Assembly: GCA_963775875.1 (NCBI GenBank)
Contig: CAVZKP010000017.1
Span: 62,001-126,000 of the forward strand
DNA length: 64,000 bases
Direction of reading: 5' to 3'
DNA from: AP-15 sp963775875
Lineage (GTDB): Bacteria; Pseudomonadota; Alphaproteobacteria; ATCC43930; CGMCC-115725
The notes beneath the pieces are model-generated. The model was given only the letters and a program-made list of their open reading frames with translations, searched no databases and was not told where the DNA came from. Both the position numbers and the translations under genes were made by a program. This document shows, one piece after another, positions 28,361-36,747 of the stretch; position 1 is the first letter of the stretch, and every line of letters starts with the position of its first letter.

Positions 28361-28579
28361 ATGGAAGGCATATCGGAAATCGATCCCAAGCTTTTGGAAA
28401 TCCTGGTCTGCCCCTTGACCAAGGGGCCGTTGCGCTATGACCGCGAGGCCCAGGAGCTGATCAGCGAGGAGGCGGGGCTGGCCTACCCGATCCGCGACGG
28501 CATTCCGATCATGCTGGTCGATGAAGCGCGGCCGTTGCGCGACGAGGAAGCAGCGGCCAAGCGGCTGCCGCCAGCCTGA
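28361..28579 (+). CDS. Trm112 family protein (UPF0434)
   Basis: The 72-residue protein MEGISEIDPKLLEILVCPL... is a small Trm112/YcaR-type protein, ending with PIRDGIPIMLVDEARPL. One Cys remains in LVCPLTKG; relatives with a zinc site have four. Trm112-type proteins stabilise methyltransferases in eukaryotes, and the bacterial role is unclear. ATG at 28361 follows GGAGG. It lies 29 bases after the LON-domain gene. Confidence 0.92.
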   Translation: MEGISEIDPKLLEILVCPLTKGPLRYDREAQELISEEAGLAYPIRDGIPIMLVDEARPLRDEEAAAKRLPPA

Positions 28580-28594
28580 AGGCTCCGGCGTGAG

Positions 28595-28992
28595 ATGCTG
28601 AGCGAGCCGGCGCGAATACCGCAGGGGCCGCACGCTGGCCGGTCGAGCTGCGGCTCAAACAGGCCGAGAAGCTGCTCCAAATCAGCTTTGACGATGGCAG
28701 CCGGTTTGATCTCGCGGCCGAGTATCTGCGGGTCGAGAGCCCGTCGGCCGAGGTCCAGGGCCACGGGCCGGGGCAGAAGACCCTGGTTCCCGGCCGCGCC
28801 CAGGTCGGGATCATCGGGCTCGAACCGGTCGGCAATTACGCGGTGCGCATCCTCTTCGACGATTTGCACGACACCGGGATCTATTCCTGGAGCTATCTCC
28901 ACCAGCTCGGCCTCGAACACGAGCAGCGCTGGCGCGCCTATGTCGAGGCATTGGCCGCCAACGGCCTGACCCGCGAACCCCCGCGATCCTGA
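28595..28992 (+). CDS. DUF971 family protein, frameshifted near the start
   Basis: The frame ending at 28992 encodes WPVELRLKQAEKLLQISFDD... with PSAEVQGHGPG and EPVGNYAVRILFDDLHDTGI, the signature of DUF971, the N-terminal domain of gamma-butyrobetaine hydroxylase-like proteins also found alone in proteobacteria. That frame has no start codon: a TGA precedes it. The ATG at 28595 is one frame away and gives a plausible N-terminus MLSEPARIPQGPHA. One missing base near 28630-28637 would restore a protein of about 133 residues. The strong conservation downstream points to a sequence error. Confidence 0.8.
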
Positions 28993-29419
28993 GCCGGGCA
29001 ATTTCGGCTCGCCATACTGCGCGCGGATGACTAAAGGTTGAGATAGCCACTTCCTGAATACCTAATTCAGCCTATGCGGCGAGACAGATTTCAAATCGTG
29101 GGATAGATACAAAACGTAGAGGTCGGGCAGGAGAACGGCCGCCTGTATTAGGAAGACGCTGAATGCCACATTCCTGACAATTGCCTATGTGGATTGCTTA
29201 TTTACAGGCACTCGCAGTCCCAATAATTGTTCTAGTCGTTCCGGGATTGGGTGTCTGGATATCCGACGCCAAATGCTTGATTGCTCACGATATGGCTGGT
29301 TCGGGTCGAGCGCGCGCCGGTTGCAGCGACATCGACCTGTCGCCCGGCGAAAAAGGCCGCCGCTTGCAGTTCGGCTAGCGCTCGACTAAGTTCGATAGAC
29401 TAAGTTGAGAGTTGACCCG
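28993..29419. other. Intergenic region with a possible gene remnant
   Basis: No convincing gene. A short frame from 29187 (MWIAYLQALAVPIIVLVVPG) looks like the membrane-anchor start of small uncharacterised proteins but loses sense after about 30 codons. Base composition is lower in GC than the flanking genes. Confidence 0.4.
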
Positions 29420-29665
29420 ATGCGAACCGTCAACATCCACGAGGCCAAAACCCACTTGTCGCGGCTGGTCGATCGCGCCGCCAAAGGCGAACCCTTCGTG
29501 ATCGCAAAGGCCGGCAAACCCATGGTCAAGGTCGTTCCGTTCGACGCACCCGCGGCTGCCGAGATTAAGCGAGTCGGTTTCATGGAAGGCGCGATCGCGG
29601 TGCCTGATGATTTCGACCGGATGGGCGCCGACGAGATCGAAAAGCTGTTCCGCGGCTCCAATTGA
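29420..29665 (+). CDS. Phd/YefM family antitoxin
   Basis: This 81-residue protein begins MRTVNIHEAKTHLSRLVDRA, the standard Phd fold start, followed by GEPFVIAKAGKPMVKVVPF. The C-terminal third (FMEGAIAVPDDFDRMGADEI) is the toxin-wrapping segment. It should bind its own promoter and neutralise the PIN toxin encoded next. Its stop overlaps the toxin start (TTGA), so the two are translationally coupled. I chose ATG at 29420 because the Phd fold begins there. Confidence 0.92.
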   Translation: MRTVNIHEAKTHLSRLVDRAAKGEPFVIAKAGKPMVKVVPFDAPAAAEIKRVGFMEGAIAVPDDFDRMGADEIEKLFRGSN

Positions 29666-30048
29666 GGCTCTTGATCGATACGCATCTGCTGTTGTGGGCT
29701 GCCGGGCAATCCGCCCGGTTATCGCCGCTGGCGCGTAGCCTGATTGCCGACCCGGAGAACGAATTGCTGTTCAGCGCGGCGAGCCTATGGGAAATCGCGA
29801 TCAAGGCGGGGCTCGGGAGGGCCGATTTTCGGGTGGACGCAGCCCTGCTCCGGCGCGGTCTCCTCAACAATGCTTATCGCGAATTGGCGATAACCGGCGA
29901 GCACGCGGTTGCCGTAATGGACTTGCCGATGATCCACAAGGACCCGTTCGATCGGCTGCTGCTTGCGCAAAGCACGGTGGAAGGCGTCACCCTGCTGACC
30001 TCCGATCCGATTATGACGCAATATCCGGTGTCGGTACAGCAGGTGTGA
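29662..30048 (+). CDS. vapC: VapC-like PIN-domain toxin
   Basis: The 128-residue protein starts at a TTG overlapping the antitoxin stop and reads LRLLIDTHLLLWAAGQ. The PIN acidic residues are present: Asp6, Glu in SLWEIAIKAG, Asp in DPFDRLLLAQ and Asp in LTSDPIMTQ. It should be a Mg-dependent ribonuclease that cuts tRNA or rRNA when free of antitoxin. Both genes look intact, so this is a probably active type II module. Confidence 0.93.
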   Translation: MRLLIDTHLLLWAAGQSARLSPLARSLIADPENELLFSAASLWEIAIKAGLGRADFRVDAALLRRGLLNNAYRELAITGEHAVAVMDLPMIHKDPFDRLLLAQSTVEGVTLLTSDPIMTQYPVSVQQV

Positions 30049-30076
30049 ACAGCCTCGCTCGCAGTGTTACATTCGC

Positions 30077-30226
30077 ATGAACCCCACCCGCAAACAGGCG
30101 ATCGAGGAGTTGCGGCCGATGGTGCTGACCGCGCTCGGCGGGCATGATGCGGCCGTGTGGGTTATTCGGATCGTGCGCGCGCGGGGAGATTGCCGCTGCG
30201 AGATTCGCAGATTGGCCTGCCTATGA
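30077..30226 (+). pseudogene. Remnant of a small nucleotidyltransferase (MNT) gene
   Basis: From 30077 the sequence reads MNPTRKQAIEELRPMVLTAL, a typical helix preceding an MNT domain. In the next frame LFGSCARGEIAAA follows, resembling the nucleotidyltransferase motif GSxARGExxxxSD. A frameshift near 30155 and loss of the Asp pair mean that it is broken. MNT proteins usually act with HEPN toxins; a HEPN-like frame lies 600 bases away. Confidence 0.45.
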
Positions 30227-30852
30227 CGCGGCCACCAAAACGAGGGGGTCGCAAATGCGTAAAAGCCGCCCGCGAAATAGGCGGAGGCTTCTAGATGTTG
30301 TGTCCCGGCGCGACAAAATAATCGCATAGGGATAAAGTATTCATGGCTGGTCCGGCGCACCCTAAGACCAAGCCAACACGGCATGCTTCGCGCGAGTGAC
30401 TGTGGGGTTAAGGTATCGACTTTTGCACGACCTGGATAAATTTGTCATAATGGGCCTTATGCGTCTTTGACAGCGCGCTCCGGACGCGGCAGAACTATTA
30501 GATATAGAAAGCTGCGCGCGGGAAGTGTGACCGCATTATTTTGCAAGGGAGGCGTGACCACGCTCTTGTTCCTTTCGGGATTTCTCGCAGGTGTCGTTTG
30601 CACGTTCGCCGGTCTGTTCCTCGACATCATTATCGTCATTCACGGTCGGTGATAGAACCCGATGACCGAGCGACGCCAAATTGAGTTCAAGAGTTGTTCT
30701 GTGTCGGTCTGACCGCCCGAGCAGAGGTTTCGTGATACTACACGCCCCGAGCCGCAGCGCGTCTCAGCCATTGGTGACACCCCTTACGCTGGCAGAGGCT
30801 AGGCGACGTGTGCAAAAGTCCGCGCGGAGCCTGATTTGTAGCATTCATCGCC
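30227..30852. other. Mostly non-coding region with one doubtful small membrane ORF
   Basis: No gene is clear in this stretch. A frame ending at 30652 encodes TTLLFLSGFLAGVVCTFAGL followed by FLDIIIVIHGR, a single predicted membrane helix of about 30-60 residues depending on the start used (GTG candidates at about 30527 and 30554). There is no convincing ribosome-binding site at a suitable distance, so expression is uncertain. Confidence 0.35.
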
Positions 30853-31438
30853 ATGCCCAAAAAATCGTCGCCTGTACCGAGGAAGCAGGCATTCATCGAT
30901 ATCACGCCGCACCTGACGGCAAGCCCAACACACCTCGCCTCGAATTGGGAAATTCAGTATGCGAGATTGCTCGGGATGTGCGTGGCGGCATGGGCGCACG
31001 CCGAAGAAGCACTCACGCTAGTTCTTGGGACTTTGCTTGGGGTCGATCACAGACGGGCCGAAATCGTTTTTTATGCGTCTCGCAGTGAACAATTCAGAGT
31101 TCGACCTGATTCGGCAGCTCGCGCGCGAGCTTCCGCCTAAAGCACTAGAAACGTTGAACAAGCGCTTGACACAATTTACAACGCTTGCCGGCAAGAGAAA
31201 CGCTTATATTCACAGCCTATGGAAAGTAGACCAGAACAATAATCACACCATCATACCCTCGAAAGCAGGGCCTATTGATTGGTTCGTGCCGCGCGATCCA
31301 GTAACCACAAAAGATTTGAGGGACTTTTTCAACGAAATCGAAACACTAGAACAAGGTATTATATCAGATCTCAATGCCCTTCGCTCATTGCTCGCTTTAA
31401 AATCCACGAACGAAAGCCGACGCTCGCGCAGGCGCTAA
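30853..31438 (+). CDS. HEPN-like hypothetical protein, frameshifted
   Basis: Two overlapping frames combine into a protein of about 195 residues: MPKKSSPVPRKQAFIDITPH...GTLLGVDHRRAEIVFYA, then after one extra base near 31072-31080 NNSEFDLIRQLARELPPKAL to the end SRRSRRR. It is mainly helical. The segment LAGKRNAYIHSLWKV carries R-N-x-x-x-H, the pattern of HEPN ribonucleases. No family name can be given with certainty. GC is lower than in the surrounding housekeeping genes, and the locus sits between two toxin-antitoxin modules. Confidence 0.55.
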
Positions 31439-31520
31439 AACCCAAGCGGTGATTTTCCAGAATCCCTGTTCTGCGTTCATTTTCCATAAGACCGGTTATC
31501 CGACAAAGCGCCTGTTTCCG

Positions 31521-31781
31521 TCACGGCCCTTTGCGGGGTTGCACGGCGTTTTCGAGCGCCTGCCGGATGAAGCGCTGATAGGGAACCCCGGCCTTGGCTG
31601 CCGTGGCTTTGACGGCGTCCAGCAGCGGGCGCGGCAAGCGCATATTCACCCGCTCGCTCTTTGGCTGGAACTCGAAGCGCACCGTCCGCATCCCGGACAG
31701 GTCGTATTCCGTCAGGTCGGAATTGGCGACAAATTCCTCGGCCTCCTTATCGCTTTTCAGCTCGGGCAATTTCTTCTTCAT
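31521..31781 (-). CDS. brnA: BrnA-type (CopG/DUF4415) antitoxin
   Basis: The 86-residue protein begins MKKKLPELKSDKEAEEFV and ends in the ribbon-helix-helix part RVNMRLPRPLLDAVKATAAK. I chose ATG at 31781 because GGAGG lies at the right distance; a TTG three codons earlier overlaps that site. BrnA antitoxins bind DNA as dimers and neutralise BrnT. It overlaps the end of brnT by 35 bases, as is typical for the operon, with the toxin gene first. Confidence 0.88.
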   Translation of the reverse strand: MKKKLPELKSDKEAEEFVANSDLTEYDLSGMRTVRFEFQPKSERVNMRLPRPLLDAVKATAAKAGVPYQRFIRQALENAVQPRKGP

Positions 31782-32061
31782 AGTACTCAACCTCCTTCCG
31801 GTGCATGTAGCGGGCGCTGAGCGGGCGGATGAAGATGCCCTCCTCCCGCCGGCGCAGGGTAAACACGATCAGGACGCTGCGCCCGTCCTCTGTGCGCCCA
31901 ATAGCCTTGAACCGCTCCTCTATTTCCGAATGTTCCGGATCGGGGAACACGGCGAACGGCCCGTGAAGCAAGCTCTCGACCGCAGCAAGCGGGACGCCGT
32001 GCTTCTGGCATTTGTCCCGGTTGCCCTTGTCCCACTCAAATCCCGCAACTCCTAAATCCAT
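31747..32061 (-). CDS. brnT: BrnT family toxin
   Basis: The 104-residue protein contains the BrnT hallmarks FEWDKGNRDKCQKHGVP and DGRSVLIVFTLR...RPLSARYMHRKE. BrnT is a RelE-fold ribonuclease that slows translation under stress. Length and motifs are complete and its antitoxin overlaps directly downstream, so the pair is probably functional. Autoregulation by the BrnTA complex at the upstream promoter is expected from the family. Confidence 0.92.
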   Translation of the reverse strand: MDLGVAGFEWDKGNRDKCQKHGVPLAAVESLLHGPFAVFPDPEHSEIEERFKAIGRTEDGRSVLIVFTLRRREEGIFIRPLSARYMHRKEVEYYEEEIARAEKR

Positions 32062-32180
32062 TCGCCCATTACATATAAAATGTGCATCCGTTTGTCAATA
32101 CAGTGCTTACTTCAGCTACTTCGGCGGGGCGCCAGGGCTGGCTCCCTCGCATTACACGACGCGAGGCGGCCGCCGCCGGA

Positions 32181-34121
32181 TCAGCTGCGCGAGGCGATTG
32201 CGGCGCTCGGGCCGGCGGCGCTGCGGCGGTATTCGGGGACCAGCCGTTCGAGCAGCTGCAGCATCCGTTCGTCGCGCCGCGCGCGGGCGTGCTCCTCCAA
32301 TTCGTCGATCGAGCGCGCCAGCATCGCGTAGTCGGCGGTGCGCGGTGCGGCGAGGCGGATCGCCGGATTGCCGGTCGGGATCAGCGGCTCGGCGCGATGG
32401 AACAGCTCCTCGCGCAGCTTCTCGCCGGGCCGCAACCCAGTGAACTCGATCTCGATGTCGCGGTCGGGGCGCAGCCCGGCGAGCCGGATCATCTGCCGCG
32501 CCAGATCGACGATCTTGACCGGCTCGCCCATGTCGAGGACGCAGATCTTGCCGCGATCTTCCGCCGTTTCCGGGTCGGGCGGCAGGGCGGCCGCCTGCAA
32601 TACCAGTTCGACCGCCTCGCGTACGGTCATGAAAAAACGGGTTACCTCGGGATGGGTGACGGTCAGCGGGCCGCCGGCGGCGAGCTGGCGCGCGAATAGC
32701 GGCACCACCGATCCGGTCGAGCCGAGCACGTTGCCGAACCGCACCGTGACATAGCGCGTGCCCGGCGGCGTCTGGCGGGCCTGCTGGAGGTCGAGCGCCT
32801 GGCAAAAGCTTTCGGCGAGCCGCTTGGTGGCGCCCATCACGCTGGTCGGGTTGACCGCCTTGTCGGTCGAGATCATCACCACGACCGAAACGCCGAGGGC
32901 GCGCGCCGCCTCGGCGACGTTGCGGCTGCCGGCGACGTTGGTCAGAACGCCCTCGATCGGATTGGCCTCGACCATCGGCAGGTGCTTCAGCGCCGCTGCA
33001 TGAAACACGATCTCGGGGCGTTCGCCGGCGATCACGCCATCGACCTGGGCGCGGTCGCGCACATCGCGCAGCAGAGCAACCTGGCCGAGCTGGCGAAACC
33101 GCTCGCGCAGCTCCAGATCGATCAGATAGAGCGCATATTCGCTGTTGTCGACCAGCACCAGCCGACCGGGCGCAAAGGCGGCGATCTGCCGGGTCAGTTC
33201 GGCGCCGATGGTCCCGCCGGCGCCGGTGATCAGCACGCGGCGTCCGCGGATCAGCCGCGCCATCCCGTCGCGATCGAGCACCGCCTGCGGCCGGCCCAGC
33301 AAATCCTCGAGCGCGATCGGTTCGAGCGCACTCTCCGGATTGTCGAGGTTGCGCTGAAAATCGGTCAGCTTGGGCAGCCGCGCCAGCGGGATGGCCAGCG
33401 CATCGGCGCGGTCGAGCAGCCGGCGCACCTGCTCGCCGGAAAGATTCTGCGCGGTGATGATCAGCTTTTGCGGGCGCTTGCCGCGGCGGTCCAGCCGCTC
33501 GATCACCGCTTCGAGCGAATCGATCGTACCCAGAACCGGAACCCGGCAGATTTCGCGGCCGACCCGTGAGGGGGTGTCGGCGAGGACCCCGACCACGCGA
33601 TAGACCGCCCGCGGGTCGCGGATCATCTCGCGGATGAAGGTATCCGCCCCGTCCTTGGCGCTGATCAGCAGCACCGGCACGCTGCGGTGCCGGGCGCGTT
33701 CGAGAACGTGGTCGAGGCCGCGATCCTTGAACAGCCGATAGGCGAGCCGCGGCCCGCCCAACAGCGCGATCAGCACAAACCAGTCGATCAGCAGGGTCGA
33801 GCGCGGCAGCGCCGCGAGCCGGGTCAGCACGAACATTACCGGCAGAAAGACCAGAACCGTCAGGCTCACCGCACGGGCGATGTTGAACAGGTCCGGCAGC
33901 GAGGCATAGCGCCAGATGCCGCGATAGAGCCCGGTCAGCAGGAACACGCTGGCCGCGATCACGGTAAAGCTGACGATGTAGAGCGCGGTGAGCCGCGGCT
34001 GATAGCCGAGGATCTCGCTGCCGATGCGCAGATAGAGCGAGACCACGATCGACAGCGCCGCCATCGCCGTGTCGTGCAGGAAAGCGAGTGCGGCTCGCCG
34101 GTTGTTCGGGAAGATCGTCAC
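32181..34121 (-). CDS. WbpM/CapD/FlaA1-type membrane nucleotide-sugar epimerase/dehydratase
   Basis: The protein has about 646 residues if translation begins at the GTG at 34121 (VTIFPNNRRAALAFLHDTAM), which precedes the first of four N-terminal membrane helices. An in-frame extension to 34388 is unlikely to be used. After the membrane part comes a CoA-binding-like Rossmann segment and then the SDR catalytic domain with VLITGAGGTIGAELTRQ, MISTDKAVNPTSVMGATKRL and TRFFMTVREAVELVLQA. Such enzymes convert UDP-GlcNAc to 4-keto-6-deoxy sugars for surface polysaccharides. It stands alone and points away from the potassium channel gene. Confidence 0.88.
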   Translation of the reverse strand: MTIFPNNRRAALAFLHDTAMAALSIVVSLYLRIGSEILGYQPRLTALYIVSFTVIAASVFLLTGLYRGIWRYASLPDLFNIARAVSLTVLVFLPVMFVLTRLAALPRSTLLIDWFVLIALLGGPRLAYRLFKDRGLDHVLERARHRSVPVLLISAKDGADTFIREMIRDPRAVYRVVGVLADTPSRVGREICRVPVLGTIDSLEAVIERLDRRGKRPQKLIITAQNLSGEQVRRLLDRADALAIPLARLPKLTDFQRNLDNPESALEPIALEDLLGRPQAVLDRDGMARLIRGRRVLITGAGGTIGAELTRQIAAFAPGRLVLVDNSEYALYLIDLELRERFRQLGQVALLRDVRDRAQVDGVIAGERPEIVFHAAALKHLPMVEANPIEGVLTNVAGSRNVAEAARALGVSVVVMISTDKAVNPTSVMGATKRLAESFCQALDLQQARQTPPGTRYVTVRFGNVLGSTGSVVPLFARQLAAGGPLTVTHPEVTRFFMTVREAVELVLQAAALPPDPETAEDRGKICVLDMGEPVKIVDLARQMIRLAGLRPDRDIEIEFTGLRPGEKLREELFHRAEPLIPTGNPAIRLAAPRTADYAMLARSIDELEEHARARRDERMLQLLERLVPEYRRSAAGPSAAIASRS

Positions 34122-34282
34122 CCGGCCCGTATAACAGGAAACCTCCGCGATGCGAAAGATCGCTGGTCCGCCGGCCGGCAAGCGCCGCCCGATCGCTGTC
34201 GCGTCGCCGTGCCACGACAAAGACGCATTAGCGGTCGATGCCGCTCTATTTCGGCGGCGCCGCAGCACCTTTACAATGACGC

Positions 34283-35470
34283 ATGAACTGGGAGCGCCTG
34301 TACCGCAACCTGCAGCCCGAAACTTCCGGCACCCCTGCCCGGGCTTTTCGCGTCGCGCATCACGTGATGGTCGCCGCCGGCATCGCAATCATGCTCGCCG
34401 ACACCGTGCAGGCCTGGCGACAGGCCCATTACCAGCTGCTCGATCTCGGGTTCCAGATCGCCTGCGCGTTTTTCTTCGCCGAATACGTGCTGCGGCTCGC
34501 CGCCGCCCCGGGCGCGCCGGGCGCCGACCGCCGCGAATGGCGGGCAAGGCTCGCCTGGGCCGCGTCGGCCGGAGGCATCTTCGACCTCCTCGGCGCCCTT
34601 CCCGGGGTCCTCGACATCGCGTTCAGCCCAAAATACGCCAGCCTTTACGGTTTTATCTGGGCGTTCAAGCCGGTCCGCTACGCGCCGGGGCTGGCGAGCC
34701 TGGAGCGGGTGATCAGCCGCGCCCGCCACGCGCTGCTCTCGGTGCTGCTCGGCTTCGGCATCGTGCTGCTCGCCGCCGCCAGCCTCGCCTATCTGCTCGA
34801 GCGCAACGCGCAGCCGGAATTGTTCGGCTCGATCCCGCTGGCCCTGTGGTGGGCGATCGTCACTCTGACCACGACCGGCTATGGCGACGTCACGCCGATC
34901 ACCCCGCTCGGGCGGATCCTGGCCGGCTTCGTGATGGTCTCCGGCATTCTGGTGTTCGCGCTGTGGGCCGGCATTCTCGCCACCGGCTATGCCGAGGAAT
35001 TGCGCCGGCGCGAGTTTCTGCGCACCTGGGACCTCGTCGCCAAGGTGCCGTTCTTCAACAATGTCGGGGCCTCGGTCATCGCCGATGTAGCGCGCCTGCT
35101 GCGGCCGCAGGATTATCCGGCGCGCGCGGTGGTCGTGCGCCGCGGCGCACCCGGCGACTGCATGTATTTCATCGCCTCGGGCGAGGTCGAAGTGCGGCTG
35201 CGGCCCGGATCGGTGCGGCTCGGAGCGGGCGAGTTTTTTGGCGAGATCGCGCTGCTGACCGGCGGCCCGCGCAACGCCACCATCGTCACGGTGCAGCCCT
35301 GCACCCTGTTGACCCTCGACATCGTCGATTTTCGCCAGCTGCTGGGGCGTCAGCCCGACCTCGCCCGGGTCGTCAACGACGAGGCCCAACGCCGCCTCCA
35401 GTCGCACACCGGCGAGCAGCGGCAGGCGCGCGTGGCGGCGGTCGAGACCCCGCCCGCAGATCGCGGATAA
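34283..35470 (+). CDS. Cyclic-nucleotide-regulated potassium channel (MloK1-like)
   Basis: The 395-residue protein has an S1-S4-like region (about 25-160), a pore with the K-selective filter TTTGYGD at 196-202 and the S6 stretch MVSGILVFALWAGILATGYA. The C-terminal half is a cyclic nucleotide-binding domain whose phosphate-binding cassette FFGEIALLTGGPRNATI keeps the key Arg. It is closely similar in layout to MloK1 of Mesorhizobium, a cAMP-gated channel. Conserved charged residues in S4 are few, as in MloK1. ATG at 34283 has no strong ribosome site. Confidence 0.9.
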   Translation: MNWERLYRNLQPETSGTPARAFRVAHHVMVAAGIAIMLADTVQAWRQAHYQLLDLGFQIACAFFFAEYVLRLAAAPGAPGADRREWRARLAWAASAGGIFDLLGALPGVLDIAFSPKYASLYGFIWAFKPVRYAPGLASLERVISRARHALLSVLLGFGIVLLAAASLAYLLERNAQPELFGSIPLALWWAIVTLTTTGYGDVTPITPLGRILAGFVMVSGILVFALWAGILATGYAEELRRREFLRTWDLVAKVPFFNNVGASVIADVARLLRPQDYPARAVVVRRGAPGDCMYFIASGEVEVRLRPGSVRLGAGEFFGEIALLTGGPRNATIVTVQPCTLLTLDIVDFRQLLGRQPDLARVVNDEAQRRLQSHTGEQRQARVAAVETPPADRG

Positions 35471-36175
35471 TCAGCCCCGGCCCGCGGGAGGCGCGGCGAG
35501 CGGCTGGTAATAGCGGGCGGGAAAGCCGGCCGCAGCGCGCGCCGCATGGTTGAACGGCGGCTTCAGATCGCCGCTGAAGCAGCGCCGGACGCGCTCGCGA
35601 AACACCAGTTCGGGATCGAGGCCGCGATCCCGGCACAGCCATTCGAACCAGCGCAGCCCGACCGCCACATGCCCGATTTCCTGCCGATAGATATCGCGCA
35701 GGATCGCGGCGCTGGGCATGTCGCCGGCGCGGTCGAGCCGGGCCGCCATCTGCGGCGTTACATCGAGACCGCGCGCTTCGAGGACCAGCGGCACGACGGC
35801 GAGCCGCGCCAGCAAATCGCCGGCGGTCGCCGCAGCCGCCTGCCAAAGCCCGTCATGGGCCGGCAGGTCGCCATAGCGGGCGCCGAAATCGGCGAGCCGC
35901 GCCGCCAGCAGTTGGAAATGACCGGCCTCCTCGGCGGCAACCCCGACCCAATCGTCGAAAAATTCGCGCGGCAAGCCCTCCCCGGCAAAGCGGGCGACCA
36001 GATCCCAACCGAGATCGATCGCGTTCAGCTCGATATGGGCGAGCGCGTGCAGCAGCGCCGTCCGCCCGGCTGGCGAGCCGAAATTCCGCCGCCTTGGCAT
36101 CTCCCGCGGCGGCAGCAGCACCGGCCGCTCGGGCCGCGCCGGCCGCGCCGGCGGCGCGACATCGCCGATCGCCAA
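35471..36175 (-). CDS. DUF455 ferritin-like domain protein
   Basis: The protein belongs to DUF455, a ferritin-like family related to the diiron hydroxylase MiaE. Metal-ligand-type Glu/His residues are visible in ALAHIELNAIDLGWDL, AAEEAGHFQLL and IYRQEIGHVAVGL. I give the TTG at 36175 as start, but coding-like sequence continues upstream in frame (LTSATLTEGAAAILATADPA) to the bcp stop without any standard start codon, so the true start is unresolved. It follows bcp directly on the same strand. Confidence 0.85.
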   Translation of the reverse strand: MAIGDVAPPARPARPERPVLLPPREMPRRRNFGSPAGRTALLHALAHIELNAIDLGWDLVARFAGEGLPREFFDDWVGVAAEEAGHFQLLAARLADFGARYGDLPAHDGLWQAAAATAGDLLARLAVVPLVLEARGLDVTPQMAARLDRAGDMPSAAILRDIYRQEIGHVAVGLRWFEWLCRDRGLDPELVFRERVRRCFSGDLKPPFNHAARAAAGFPARYYQPLAAPPAGRG

Positions 36176-36282
36176 CCCCCCCTCGGCCCAGAATGCGGCC
36201 AGCGCCCGGCTCGCCGCTGCCTTTGCCGCCGGGTCGGCGGTAGCAAGGATCGCCGCCGCGCCTTCGGTCAGAGTTGCCGAGG

Positions 36283-36747
36283 TCAGAGGGCGCGCGCCGC
36301 TTTCAGCACCTCGGCGACATGGCCCGGCACCCTGACCTTGTGCCAGATGCCGCGCACCGTCCCCGATCCGTCGATCAGAAAGGTCGCGCGTTCGATGCCC
36401 ATGTATTTGCGGCCGTACATGCTCTTCTCGACCCAGGTGCCATACTTTTCGCAGACCTCGCCATCGACATCGGCGGCGAGGATGAACGGCAAATCATGCT
36501 TTTTCTTGAATTTATCGTGCGAGGCGACCGAATCCTTGGAGATGCCGATGACCACCGCACCGGCGCCGCCATAATCGGGATAGGCATCGCGAAACCCGCA
36601 GGCCTCGGCGGTGCAGCCCGAGGTGTCGTCCTTCGGGTAGAAATACAGCACCACCTTTTTGCCCGCGAGAGCGGACAGCGCGACACTGCCGCCGCCATCG
36701 GTCGGCAATGCGAAATCGGGAGCCTTGCCGCCGAGTTCGACACTCAT
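36283..36747 (-). CDS. bcp: Thioredoxin-dependent thiol peroxidase (Bcp/PrxQ)
   Basis: The 154-residue peroxiredoxin has the PrxQ active-site region DDTSGCTAEACGFRD, with peroxidatic Cys45 and resolving Cys50. It reduces hydroperoxides in the cytoplasm with electrons from thioredoxin. Length is typical. It overlaps the end of glnE by four bases on the same strand, giving the common alphaproteobacterial order glnE-bcp-DUF455. Confidence 0.96.
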   Translation of the reverse strand: MSVELGGKAPDFALPTDGGGSVALSALAGKKVVLYFYPKDDTSGCTAEACGFRDAYPDYGGAGAVVIGISKDSVASHDKFKKKHDLPFILAADVDGEVCEKYGTWVEKSMYGRKYMGIERATFLIDGSGTVRGIWHKVRVPGHVAEVLKAARAL

